Assembly: GCF_034087045.1 (NCBI RefSeq)
Contig: NZ_CP139247.1
Location: 6,040,001 to 6,104,000, forward strand
DNA: 64,000 nucleotides
Reading direction: 5' to 3'
DNA from: Chitinophaga sancti
GTDB lineage: Bacteria; Bacteroidota; Bacteroidia; Chitinophagales; Chitinophagaceae
Below are positions 27,609 to 36,525 of this stretch, in pieces. Made by a program: the position numbers and the translations under genes. The notes under the pieces were generated by a model. That model saw nothing but the letters and a program-made list of their open reading frames with translations, searched no databases and was not told the origin of the DNA. Each line of letters starts with the position of its first letter. The first letter of the stretch is position 1.

Positions 27609-28898
27609 ATGTTTAAGTATATCCCGGCATCAGAAGCTGTAAAGTGTGTGACTTCAGGTAACCGTGTTTTTATCCATGGATCCGCCGCAACGCCAATGCA
27701 CCTTTTAAAAGCCCTTCAAGATAGGCACGCAGAATTGGAGAATGTTGAATTAACAAGCATTACAACCTTAGGTAAGGTAGACTTCGACAATCCTGCATAC
27801 AGAAAAAGCTTTTTTATTAATTGCCTTTTCACATCCGCTGCCAACCGTAAAGTAGTGAATAGTGAGGATGGTGACTACGTTCCCATTTTCCTGAGCCAGA
27901 TACCTCAACTGTTCAAAAAGAACATTCTGCCTCCGGACGTTGCATTTATTTCAGTATCACCTCCGGACCAACACGGCTATTGCTCTCTGGGTACCTCAGT
28001 AGACATTGCCCGCGCTGCAACGGAAGTAGCAAAATATATCGTGGCACAGGTAAATCCTAAAATGCCACGTACCCATGGGGAAGGTTTTATCCACGTATCC
28101 CGCTTCCACGCTGCCGTATGGCACGAAGAAGATCTGCCGGTACTGGACTACTCTTCAGATGCTACCCCAGTCACTGCTCAGATTGGCCGCAATATCGCTA
28201 CCCTGGTAGAAGACGGCGCCACCCTGCAGTTAGGCATCGGCAGCATCCCTGATTATGTGTTAAAAAACCTGACCAACCACAAAAACCTGGGCCTGCACAC
28301 AGAAATGATGTCTGACGGCGTCATTCCATTGATCGAAAGTGGTGTGATCAACAATAGCCTGAAGAAAGTGAATGTAGGCAGAAATGTGACTGCTTTCATG
28401 GCAGGTACCCGCAAACTGTATGATTTTGTAAACGATAACCCAACCGTAAGGGTACTGGCTATCGACTATGTAAATGATACAGCTGTGATCCGTCAGAATC
28501 CAAAAGCTACCGCTATCAACAGTGCCATCGAAGTGGACCTCACTGGTCAGGTGTGTGCAGATAGTATCGGTACTTACCAGTACTCCGGTATCGGTGGTCA
28601 GATGGATTTTATGAGAGGTGCTTCATTGTCAGACGGTGGTAAGCCAATCATTGCGCTGCCTTCCGTGACAAACAAAGGTATCTCCCGCATCACCCCTTAC
28701 CTGAAACAAGGTGCTGGTGTGGTGACTACAAGAGGACATATACATTGGGTGGTGACTGAATATGGTATTACGAACCTGTTCGGTAAGGGCCTGAAACAAA
28801 GAGGTAAAGCGCTGATCGAGATTGCCCACCCTGATCATAGGGAAGCATTAGAGAGAGCTTTCTTCGAAAGATATGCTAAAAAATCAGCGGTAATATAA
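27609..28898 (+). CDS. Acetyl-CoA hydrolase/transferase family protein
   Basis: 429 residues, the full length of the family of 4-hydroxybutyrate/acetate CoA-transferases. Visible: IHGSAATPMHLLKAL at the N-terminus, SPPDQHGYCSLGTSVDIA (CoA-binding strand), LQLGIGSIPDYVL, LGLHTEMMSDGVIPLIESG with the Glu that forms the acyl-glutamyl-CoA intermediate, and a C-terminal GHIHWVVTEYGITNLFGKGL. It moves CoA between short-chain acids or hydrolyses acetyl-CoA in the cytosol. The acceptor cannot be told. A long hairpin terminator follows. Confidence 0.92.
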   Translation: MFKYIPASEAVKCVTSGNRVFIHGSAATPMHLLKALQDRHAELENVELTSITTLGKVDFDNPAYRKSFFINCLFTSAANRKVVNSEDGDYVPIFLSQIPQLFKKNILPPDVAFISVSPPDQHGYCSLGTSVDIARAATEVAKYIVAQVNPKMPRTHGEGFIHVSRFHAAVWHEEDLPVLDYSSDATPVTAQIGRNIATLVEDGATLQLGIGSIPDYVLKNLTNHKNLGLHTEMMSDGVIPLIESGVINNSLKKVNVGRNVTAFMAGTRKLYDFVNDNPTVRVLAIDYVNDTAVIRQNPKATAINSAIEVDLTGQVCADSIGTYQYSGIGGQMDFMRGASLSDGGKPIIALPSVTNKGISRITPYLKQGAGVVTTRGHIHWVVTEYGITNLFGKGLKQRGKALIEIAHPDHREALERAFFERYAKKSAVI

Positions 28899-28922
28899 GA
28901 TATTAAAGATAACACTGGTTAC

Positions 28923-28999
28923 AAGGAAGGTCCATTGTGCGCGATTTGCAACGGGCATTCTGACATCCCGGAATGCCCTTCTTCTGACCTTCCTTTCTT
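28923..28999 (+). terminator. Nested hairpin terminator after the CoA-transferase gene
   Basis: Inner stem GGGCATTC (28953-28960) with GAATGCCC (28971-28978); an outer pairing AAGGAAGGTC (28923) with GACCTTCCTT (28985) encloses it, followed by TCTTTTTATTTT. Both levels support an intrinsic terminator. Confidence 0.75.
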
Positions 29000-29181
29000 T
29001 TTATTTTGCTGGTAAGTTTTTATTTTGGTTGCTTTCATTCAAATAATAGCAGAACCTGGCTGTGAGGCAAGGTTTTGCTTTTTTGATTTATAAAGGTTAG
29101 GTGGCTTTAATGGGAATACAAATTCAATAGGCATTGCCTTCAATTAGTTTATTTTCCAGATTTCCGCCGCTGGCAACCTTC

Positions 29182-29550
29182 TTACACAATCACCTGCTGC
29201 ATGATCCGCTTCCTATGTTGCACTCCCCACTTCGCCATTTCCGAAATAATACTCTGCAATGTTCCGCCATAGTCAGTCAGCTCATACTCCACCGTTACCG
29301 GCTTTGTATCATGCACAGTGCGCTTCACCAGTTCATTCATTTCCAACTCTCGCAACTCTTTTGACAGCATCTTAGACCCTATTCCTTCCACTTCTCTTTG
29401 CAATTCCATAAATCGTCGCTTTCCAAAACTCAGCGAACCAATAATGGAAATCTTCCATTTCCCATTCAACACATCCAGGGTATCATGTATGGCCCGTAAA
29501 TGTCCCTGACATTCTTCCGACCTTTCCTGCGAATGAATTTTCTTACTCAT
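29182..29550 (-). CDS. HxlR family transcriptional regulator
   Basis: 122 residues with the HxlR winged-helix pattern: CQGHLRAIHDTLDVLNGKWK, FGKRRFMELQREVEGIGSKM, LSKELRELEMNELVKRTV, VEYELTDYGGTLQSIISEMA. HxlR/DUF24 proteins often sense electrophiles, quinones or oxidants via a conserved N-terminal Cys; here a Cys lies near residue 14 (SEECQGHLR), the position used by YodB-like sensors. A candidate operator (CAGTAC-N8-GTACAG) sits 11 bp upstream of the start, so it is probably autoregulated. A neighbouring target gene is not evident. Confidence 0.9.
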   Translation of the reverse strand: MSKKIHSQERSEECQGHLRAIHDTLDVLNGKWKISIIGSLSFGKRRFMELQREVEGIGSKMLSKELRELEMNELVKRTVHDTKPVTVEYELTDYGGTLQSIISEMAKWGVQHRKRIMQQVIV

Positions 29551-29560
29551 AACAGCTTTA

Positions 29561-29580
29561 CAGTACTGTCAAAAGTACAG
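29561..29580. promoter_or_regulatory. Candidate HxlR operator
   Basis: CAGTACTGTCAAAAGTACAG contains TACT-N6-AGTA at 29564-29577, the half-site layout recalled for the DUF24 regulator YodB of Bacillus subtilis. It lies between the HxlR start and its likely promoter. A close relative lies at 9069-9087. Confidence 0.5.
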
Positions 29581-29772
29581 GATGTAGGAATAATTTCAAA
29601 AAAACCACCCTGGGGGCGTGTTTCCGACAGCTTTTCCCATCATTTTTGCTTCCAGGTACCCCGAGTGACCTAACGCAGCACCAGTTCCACTAACAACTTC
29701 TCCTCCAAACGCCTGTTTTCAGGCATGGTAATTTTCCTTCAGAAACTATCAAAAGGTCAGAATAATTCCTCC

Positions 29773-30864
29773 CTAACGCAGCACCTCCACCAACTTCTCT
29801 TCCAACGCCTCCCCTCTCAGGTACCTTGCAATAATAACCCCTTTAGGATCAATCAAAAAGTTACAAGGAATCGCCTTAATCCCATACTCCTGCGCCAACT
29901 TCCCCTGAAACCCCTGTAAATCAGACACCTGCACCCATGGCATTTTATCCTCCGCAATCGCCTGTTGCCAACTCTCTTTCTTTTCATCCAGCGATACCCC
30001 TAACACTGTAAAATTCTTATGCTTAAACTGATTATACGCTTTCAACAAATTTGGATTCTCCGCCCGGCAGGGCTTACACCAACTCGCCCAGAAATCTATC
30101 AATACATACTTCCCCTTCAGATCCGCCAATTTAAACGTATCCCCCTTCACATCCGTCTGTTTAAAGTCCATCAATGTCTGTCCGACAGCACTCTTCTTCA
30201 AAACTGCTATTCTTTCCTGCAATGCCTTCCCGGGAGTCGTGCCTACCATGGCCGGAGATAATTTCCGGAACAGGCTATCCAGTAAGGTCGGATCTCCCAC
30301 CAGCGCCATATCACTCAGCAGGGATACGCTCACCACACTCCCGGGATGGGTAGCGATGAATTTATTCGTTCTTTCATCTTTGACCTCATTCAAAGAATCA
30401 AATTTCGTCCTGATCAACTCCTTCATACTATCATTCTCCTTCGCCTTTACCCACTGGTCAGTTAATGCCTGTCCTTCTTTTCTAATATCCGCCAGTGATC
30501 GTTGATATTCATCAAAGTCCGCCTGTGGCGCAGATCCTGTAATCCGTAACTGATCGAGTGAATCAATATGACCATGAATCTCCACCGCTGAATTATCCAT
30601 ATACAATGGAATGGTTTTGTCGCCTATCCGCAACATCAGTCGCTGAACTTCCGGGATATCTCCTGACCAGCTGAATGCACCGTCTTTTACAGGAATTGGT
30701 TCTGTATTATAAGTATCGCCCGTAGGGATGTTCAGGAAAATAGCGGGATCGTACAATCCATCGATGGTACCAGTGATGCTGGCATGTGGGGTATCCTGCT
30801 TACAGCCGGGTGCGAAAAACAAGCCTGCGGCGAGGATAGCGAGGGGTAAATAACGCGTTGGCAT
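29773..30864 (-). CDS. TlpA-type thiol:disulfide oxidoreductase lipoprotein with DUF4369
   Basis: 363 residues. Signal peptide with lipobox PTRYLPLAILAAGLFFAPGC. The N-terminal DUF4369 domain (about 28-130) is followed by a helical linker (130-220) and a thioredoxin domain (about 225-363) with active site DFWASWCKPCRAENP and the cis-Pro loop GIKAIPCNFLIDPKG. Such proteins are periplasmic or envelope reductases in Bacteroidetes. A Cys next to the cis-Pro (IPCN) is uncommon and may affect reactivity. No operon partner is evident. Confidence 0.9.
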   Translation of the reverse strand: MPTRYLPLAILAAGLFFAPGCKQDTPHASITGTIDGLYDPAIFLNIPTGDTYNTEPIPVKDGAFSWSGDIPEVQRLMLRIGDKTIPLYMDNSAVEIHGHIDSLDQLRITGSAPQADFDEYQRSLADIRKEGQALTDQWVKAKENDSMKELIRTKFDSLNEVKDERTNKFIATHPGSVVSVSLLSDMALVGDPTLLDSLFRKLSPAMVGTTPGKALQERIAVLKKSAVGQTLMDFKQTDVKGDTFKLADLKGKYVLIDFWASWCKPCRAENPNLLKAYNQFKHKNFTVLGVSLDEKKESWQQAIAEDKMPWVQVSDLQGFQGKLAQEYGIKAIPCNFLIDPKGVIIARYLRGEALEEKLVEVLR

Positions 30865-31006
30865 AACGGGGTTTTAAAGGAATGTTGGGTTAAACTATTG
30901 GGTAAATGTAATTTTTTTAGGGTTAAAGGCCAAACTATGCTTCCAACTCCTCTCTCATTTCATTATCGACTTCCAATTGCAAATAAGTAATATTAATATT
31001 CAGAAT

Positions 31007-31330
31007 CTACCTGGCCGGTATCACGATCACATCTTCTGGCAAATAAACCGGAATCCCAGGCTCATTCGAATAAGCACTCGTCGTCCCTCCCTCTCCCAAA
31101 GGCTGCTCCGTGAGCGCCTGTTTCCTCAAATTCCTGCGGGTCACCTGCGTTAAGACAATGTAATCCTGCTCTGTCGACTTAGTCTGAAAGTAATAATTTT
31201 CCAGGTAACCTGTATAGATCAATGTAGACTCTTTTGAACCAGTCATTACATTCAGCAAAATCATGTCAAAATTTATGGAAGCATACTTCACATCAAACAA
31301 CTCATACCACTCATTTCCTGCACCCGGCAA
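31007..31330 (-). pseudogene. C-terminal fragment of a larger protein, no proper start
   Basis: 107 codons from a TTG at 31330. The translated part is protein-like (GNEWYELFDVKYASINFDMI, then LIYTGYLENYYFQTKSTEQD, YIVLTQVTRRNLRKQA) and starts inside a fold, not with a usual N-terminus. Upstream the frame continues about 11 codons to a stop with no ATG or GTG. The segment resembles the soluble C-terminal part of membrane-anchored proteins (DUF6338-like; family recalled, not verified). A 5'-truncated gene remnant is the simplest reading; a short gene with a rare start is possible. Confidence 0.4.
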
Positions 31331-31436
31331 TGCTACAATCTTCTCATTTAATCGCTTATTTTTTTACGATCCACGCACTCACTACAAATGCTACTTTGGA
31401 AGTTGCCGGCTCGCCTCAATATCATAACTTTATAAA

Positions 31437-32474
31437 ATGACCACAAAATTTCTGCTACAGCAAAGATTATTTTTACAACAACTGGCGGCACCACAATTTA
31501 ATACGCCCTCAGCTGTAGTAAAACATATGGGTGCTATACAGGCACAGGATTATGACATGGCCAAATGGGCAGTGGGGCAGCGTGTTACCACATGTCATTC
31601 ATCCGAAGTGGAAGCTGCTATCAATGATGGTCATATTATCCGCACACATGTACTTCGCCCTACCTGGCATCTGGTCAATCCTGCTGACCTCCGCTGGATG
31701 CAGGAACTCACTGCTCCCCATGTAAAAAAAGGAATCGCACATTATGATAAAAAATTAGAGCTGGATGATGCCTTTTTCAAAAAAAGCAACAAGCTTATTT
31801 GTAAAGCACTGGAAGGAAAACACCTGACCCGGACAGAGCTGAAAGCGGTACTGGATAAAGCAGGCATCGAAAGTGATTCTCACCGTTTGGTACATATTAT
31901 GATCCGTCCCGAGCTGGATGGTTTGATTTGTAGTGGTGCAAGAAAAGGGAAGCAAACAACGTATGCACTATTAGATGAACGCATTCCAAAAACGACATCA
32001 CTCTCCAAAGAAGAAGCCCTCGCAGCACTGGCATTACGGTATTTCACCAGCCATGGACCAGCTACGCTGAAAGATTTTTCATGGTGGTCAGGATTACCCG
32101 TTACAATAGCAAAACAAGGTTTGGAAGCGGTAAAAAAAGAACTCGACAACGAAGGCGATTATTACTTTAAATCATTTACAGGAAAGGCTACCAATAAAAT
32201 TTATCTCCTGCCTAACTACGATGAATACCTTGTTTCCTATGCAGACAGAACAGCACTTGCACATGAAAAACACGCACACAAAATGCAGCGCTCTGCACCG
32301 TTCTTTGACAATACCATCATCATTGACGGCCAGGTAGCAGGTACATGGAAACGGGAAATAAAAAAAGATGATGTAAAAGTTAGCTTACAGCCATTTGAAA
32401 AGTTAACCACCGCGCAGGAAACAAAATTAAAAAAAGCAGAAAAAGAATATATCAATTTCACATGTCCGAAATAG
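31437..32474 (+). CDS. AlkZ-like winged-helix DNA glycosylase
   Basis: 345 residues of the HTH_42 family (AlkZ/YcaQ), tandem winged-helix proteins that excise alkylated or crosslinked bases. The catalytic Q-x-Q motif is visible at Q35-A-Q37 in HMGAIQAQDYDMAKWA, and THVLRPTWHLVNPADLRWM (about 70-88) and SHGPATLKDFSWWSGLP (about 201-217) are the usual conserved blocks. Repair of interstrand crosslinks or protection from a genotoxin is known for characterised members. No biosynthetic gene cluster is nearby, so a general repair role is more likely here. Confidence 0.85.
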   Translation: MTTKFLLQQRLFLQQLAAPQFNTPSAVVKHMGAIQAQDYDMAKWAVGQRVTTCHSSEVEAAINDGHIIRTHVLRPTWHLVNPADLRWMQELTAPHVKKGIAHYDKKLELDDAFFKKSNKLICKALEGKHLTRTELKAVLDKAGIESDSHRLVHIMIRPELDGLICSGARKGKQTTYALLDERIPKTTSLSKEEALAALALRYFTSHGPATLKDFSWWSGLPVTIAKQGLEAVKKELDNEGDYYFKSFTGKATNKIYLLPNYDEYLVSYADRTALAHEKHAHKMQRSAPFFDNTIIIDGQVAGTWKREIKKDDVKVSLQPFEKLTTAQETKLKKAEKEYINFTCPK

Positions 32475-32519
32475 AAAAAAGAATACTAACTAAATGAGCT
32501 CGTGAAAAAGGGGGTGGTT

Positions 32520-33101
32520 TTAGAATAACTCTTCCTCCTCCATATCCTCCAAAAAACTCCACGCCTTCTCCTCACTCTTAAACAAAAACAAATATTCCCT
32601 CAACCGCTTCTCTATGCCCATCCCCTGTATCTTATATAACTCCATCTTCAAATTACTAATCCCCTCTGCATCATCCGCCGCCGTCATAAACACCAGGTCA
32701 TAACTTGGAAACGCCACCACCAGGTCCTTCCCAAAATGCGCCGCCACCTTCTCCCATATCGGCGCTACAAATATAGCCGTTGCACAATGATCCGGCTCCC
32801 CTTCCAATTCATAACAACCAAAAATGGTCTGCACTATTTTAAACTCAAAATCTCTTACGAAATTATTCATAGCCAACTCCATCATCTCCTCTGCTGTCAT
32901 TTCATCGCCCAAATGGCATTTACTAATAAACGTAAATTTATCACCTCTATCAATCACATATCCCAAAGCAAGGTCCTTGAGCCATAACCGGTGAATAGGA
33001 AAATCTGCCTCATCCTCCAAAACCAACTTTAATTCATCTATCAAAAAAACTCTCGGGTAAATTTTATCCTTATACGTCTTTAAATCTGCCTGCATAGCCA
33101 T
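32520..33101 (-). CDS. DUF1444-like protein, partner of the duplicated-domain gene
   Basis: 193 residues from the ATG at 33101 (AMQADLKTYKDKIYPR); an ATG two codons later and a TTG at 33137, which would overlap the upstream stop, are alternatives. The layout resembles DUF1444: YPR start, LALGYVIDRGDKFTFISKCH, a helical DEMTAEEMMELAMNNF, and the strand LVVAFPSYDLVFMT close to the C-terminus. No signal peptide or membrane segment; acidic. It directly follows the 741-residue gene on the same strand (32 bp), so one transcript is likely. An immunity or chaperone role for that protein is a hypothesis from position only. Confidence 0.6.
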   Translation of the reverse strand: MAMQADLKTYKDKIYPRVFLIDELKLVLEDEADFPIHRLWLKDLALGYVIDRGDKFTFISKCHLGDEMTAEEMMELAMNNFVRDFEFKIVQTIFGCYELEGEPDHCATAIFVAPIWEKVAAHFGKDLVVAFPSYDLVFMTAADDAEGISNLKMELYKIQGMGIEKRLREYLFLFKSEEKAWSFLEDMEEEELF

Positions 33102-33133
33102 ATCGATCGATTTTAGCCGAATGTAATTCAATT

Positions 33134-35359
33134 TCAAATGAATTTTATAGAATCAGGCTGCAATACAACTGTTTTAAAAGTAGCATGCAGCAATACTGTG
33201 ATCCCATATAGGTTAATACCTCTTATCTCACCTCTGTAACCTTTATTCAATTGCGCATTTGGATCCTGCTTATTACCCACTACCACTACATTGTGCCCCA
33301 TCACATTCGATGGACTTTTCGGTGGCGCCAGATCAATAGAGTGTTTTTCTGCCAGCGTCGCTACCAGGTTGCTATTCCTAAGTGATCGGGGGTAGGCCTC
33401 TGCCACTGTATGCAGAAATTGATCCAACGCATACTTTTTCTTTTTCTGATTCGCCTTTTCCGTTCCCTTATCCTGTACAAAATCCCATAACGCATGCGTA
33501 TTATCAAAACCATCCGTGACATACTCACTGATATTTGTAGCCTCCCTCCTCACCAACGATGGAGGGAAGTAATTGAGTCCGCTTGTATCAAACATCCCTA
33601 ACAGGTGATCTGTGATAATTTTTGTTTTATTACCCAGTTCGTCTGTACTGAAAACCGCATCTCCATCCGTCTCGTACCTTTTCAGGAACTGCCGGTGCTG
33701 TCCTTCGCTGCGACCTCCCGGCACACCTCCTTTAGCAATAGTGGCAAGAGGGGTCACATTCAGCAAATTGAGATAAGTGGCAATGAAGTTTTCCAGGAAA
33801 GCAGTTTTTACGCCTACATTCTGCTTAAAATTCTCTCCCACCTTGCCTACAAACTTCCTGGCCTCATTAAAGGCCGCTACCAGGAAGATCTGGTGCTTTT
33901 CATCTATCACTCCGGCAAATTCCAGCTGTGGGCTTTTCATCGCCTCCTGTGTCATTAATGACAGTTGGAGGATGGCACTTGAAAGCGGCAGTCCTGTGAG
34001 GGTATTAATTACAGCATCCTGGTGAACGGCCCAGGCAGTGGTATGAGCACCCATCGTGCCGCTAAAAGGACTTTTGGTACGACCAGTCGTAATAATATCA
34101 CCAATATTGTCCAGGTCATTCAATAATACTGTTACCTGGAAACCTGATCCGCCACCTACAATATCTGAATAACCATAAGCAGATCCCCGTACCTCTGATT
34201 CATTCAATTGATGCGATCCACTGAGCTTAGACTTTACTTTATCCCTGTCATCCTCATCTTTAAAATTATAGCTCCCCGCAATATTGATAAATGTCTCTTC
34301 CCCATTCACCAGTTTCACGATATGCGCTACATTCAACGTGGGTATTTTGGCCGTTATATCGGAGGTCAGTAATGCCGTATCATTCATTTTACAGAAATCG
34401 TATGCAAAAGGATAAGCGACCCTGATGGTACGCAGGAAATTCTGTAGTGTCAGGGCCCATATTTCTTCTTTTACTTCCTTCCTTTGTGTGTTTTCGTGAC
34501 CTAGTGCAAATACCTCCGGCGTTTCTGCGGCGAACATTGTCCAGAGTGTAGCCCGGATGGACTTTTTATACAATGCCAGCTCCCCCTCTTTTAAGTCTCC
34601 TTTTAATAGCTTTCGCAATTCGGTATCCATGCCGGTGAAGGCTGTAGTATTCAGGTCTTTTTCATCCAGCGGGGTATAGGTTTCCAGAAGGCCGGTATTA
34701 GAAGGCGTTTGCTCCTCTTTCTTAAATTTCTGCGAAGCGGCGAATTCGAAATAGTTAATTTCTCCCCTTGCTACGCCTTCTCCATGGCCGGAAGGGTCTC
34801 CACCGGCTACTGTAGAGGTTGGGAGGAGGTTGATGTAGGTCAGGTACGCGTTGATGGCAATGCGTAACAACTGTAGCACGTTATGATAATTTTGCGCAGT
34901 GATTTTTGTTGCTACGCTCCCGAGATTATCGCGGGATACTTTTAGCTGATAGGTCGCAAAGTCGAGTTTTGCCCATTGCTCTTTGCCGATATAGCCATCC
35001 AGCTTGCGCAATGGGGAGTCCAGATCCTCATTGATGGTGTCTAAAAACCAGTCGATCCCAACACTCAAAGTAGTACCTACCAGGTGCCTTCTGATGGCGT
35101 CGATATGTGCTACCCAGGCAGTAGAATGGGCACCCATCGTATTGCTAAATGGGGAGAGGGTGCGGCCGCCAATGATCACATCGTATATGTCGTAGTTATC
35201 GCTATTCCATTCTCCTACAATTTTTGTCAATGCTTGTCGCTGTATGACACCTGTTTTCTGCACTACCGCTGGCTGAGAAATACCTGTATATGCGGTACGG
35301 TTTGCAGCAGCGCGGCTGGAAGGTTGAATGACAGAAATATTTTTATTGTGCTGAAGCAT
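33134..35359 (-). CDS. Protein with two copies of an unknown domain; candidate secreted effector
   Basis: 741 residues from the ATG at 35359 (an open extension upstream reads through a promoter-like region). Residues 1-45 are disordered and contain AVVQKTGVIQRQ, the Val-Ile-Gln-Arg type sequence frequent in Bacteroidetes DUF4157 proteins tied to extracellular contractile injection systems. Two copies of one domain follow: copy A about 62-325, copy B about 423-665. Each starts with a GRT-SPFS-TMGAH-TAW motif (65-82; 426-443), has a Gly-rich GGDPSGHGEG or GGVPGGRSEG loop (about 186-195; 544-553), and ends with an AYP-containing helix (FLRTIRVAYPFAYDF; FLHTVAEAYPRSLRN). An RG-x-x-YG segment follows each copy. 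No signal peptide, no membrane segment. Function unknown; the His in the motif could be catalytic. Confidence 0.75.
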   Translation of the reverse strand: MLQHNKNISVIQPSSRAAANRTAYTGISQPAVVQKTGVIQRQALTKIVGEWNSDNYDIYDVIIGGRTLSPFSNTMGAHSTAWVAHIDAIRRHLVGTTLSVGIDWFLDTINEDLDSPLRKLDGYIGKEQWAKLDFATYQLKVSRDNLGSVATKITAQNYHNVLQLLRIAINAYLTYINLLPTSTVAGGDPSGHGEGVARGEINYFEFAASQKFKKEEQTPSNTGLLETYTPLDEKDLNTTAFTGMDTELRKLLKGDLKEGELALYKKSIRATLWTMFAAETPEVFALGHENTQRKEVKEEIWALTLQNFLRTIRVAYPFAYDFCKMNDTALLTSDITAKIPTLNVAHIVKLVNGEETFINIAGSYNFKDEDDRDKVKSKLSGSHQLNESEVRGSAYGYSDIVGGGSGFQVTVLLNDLDNIGDIITTGRTKSPFSGTMGAHTTAWAVHQDAVINTLTGLPLSSAILQLSLMTQEAMKSPQLEFAGVIDEKHQIFLVAAFNEARKFVGKVGENFKQNVGVKTAFLENFIATYLNLLNVTPLATIAKGGVPGGRSEGQHRQFLKRYETDGDAVFSTDELGNKTKIITDHLLGMFDTSGLNYFPPSLVRREATNISEYVTDGFDNTHALWDFVQDKGTEKANQKKKKYALDQFLHTVAEAYPRSLRNSNLVATLAEKHSIDLAPPKSPSNVMGHNVVVVGNKQDPNAQLNKGYRGEIRGINLYGITVLLHATFKTVVLQPDSIKFI

Positions 35360-35444
35360 GATATTGAGGGAATTGAAATGGGGTGGCGGAATTATATAGT
35401 AATATACAAATTTCCGGGATTCTGGACAATTCCACACATCAAAA

Positions 35445-35987
35445 TTACCTCTTCCATCCACTCATGTTCATCCTGATCTTATCTTTCATTTCTTCTTCTA
35501 ATTTCCTCAAATACCTCTCAGGGTCAAGGCTTTCAGAAAATTCCGCCCTATTACTTTTTGTGATCAGGATCCTGATCCGATAAGACTGTCGATTAATTTT
35601 CAGTTCGTAATACCTACCTGCAGAAGACATTCGAAATGGATAATATCCCAACCGGAATTTCAAAAACTCATCTACCTCATATTTGACTTCCAGTTCTCTT
35701 CTCTTTATTATTATGCTGTTATTTTCCTGAGACAACCAGATCTCATAATCATTAAAAGATACCGCATATGCGATCCAAATTGTTAAAGAAAAAACGATGA
35801 CATCCACAAGGATGGATGTTACACCAAAGTGCCTGGAACAAATATTTACCAGTACAAATAATAAGGGCCAGCAATATAAAATAAAGGTAAAATACCTTGC
35901 TTCCTTTGTACCGTTGGTAATCGGGATCATATCTATGGTTCTAATAATGAAATTGTAGTTTGCAGGAATTGCCAGGGGCATAAGCAT
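35445..35987 (-). CDS. Hypothetical membrane protein with two N-terminal helices
   Basis: 180 residues, two adjacent hydrophobic segments (about 33-50 and 60-76), then a cytosolic beta-rich part (about 78-150; ISFNDYEIWLSQENNSIIIK-like strands) and a charged C-terminus with YLRKLEEEMKDKIRM. The layout resembles bacterial PH-like membrane proteins, but no family is claimed. Starts at the ATG at 35987 or 35981. It lies upstream of the duplicated-domain gene on the same strand (85 bp between). Confidence 0.55.
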   Translation of the reverse strand: MLMPLAIPANYNFIIRTIDMIPITNGTKEARYFTFILYCWPLLFVLVNICSRHFGVTSILVDVIVFSLTIWIAYAVSFNDYEIWLSQENNSIIIKRRELEVKYEVDEFLKFRLGYYPFRMSSAGRYYELKINRQSYRIRILITKSNRAEFSESLDPERYLRKLEEEMKDKIRMNMSGWKR

Positions 35988-36078
35988 TGCCTACTGCCCA
36001 AAATATAGGCGTAAAAAAAAGGAAACCAGGGGATATTATTTTCTTCAGTAAGGGAATCATCCTATTCAAATGTAAGTT

Positions 36079-36525
36079 CTATCTAGCTACAATCAGCAAT
36101 AATGGATTATCCATTCTATTACAACTAATTGGAAATTTGTCAGGGTCTAAAATAATATATTCAACCCCCGGCGACTGCTGGACTTGCAGTACCTTCAGCT
36201 CCTCCGCTTTAAAATAAGGTACCCCATTAATGACAATGATATCAAACTCTTTCCCTGTCGCTACCCGAATCTCATTCACCAGCTCTTCCCCCGTCTTAAA
36301 TTTCGCATTTACAGATGTAGGATAAATAGTGATCCTCTTCTTCACATAATTCTTTTTCACCCGTGTGATACTGTCCTTATTTAAAATGATATTTTTAAAA
36401 GCTACAGGGTGTCCATTGTACACTACCTGGTATCCCCTCTTCTCACTTTTTAAAACAGCTGTCTCTGAATACCTGATCGTCGTACAACTGGCGAGTCCCG
36501 TTAAAACAAACAAATACCGCCACAT
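36079..36525 (-). CDS. Hypothetical lipoprotein
   Basis: 148 residues with signal peptide and lipobox: WRYLFVLTGLASCTTIRYSE. The mature part is an alpha/beta chain with EELVNEIRVATGKEFDIIVI (about 80-99) and GVPYFKAEELKVLQVQQSPG. The family is not recognised. About 90 bp before the membrane-protein gene on the same strand. Confidence 0.6.
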   Translation of the reverse strand: MWRYLFVLTGLASCTTIRYSETAVLKSEKRGYQVVYNGHPVAFKNIILNKDSITRVKKNYVKKRITIYPTSVNAKFKTGEELVNEIRVATGKEFDIIVINGVPYFKAEELKVLQVQQSPGVEYIILDPDKFPISCNRMDNPLLLIVAR

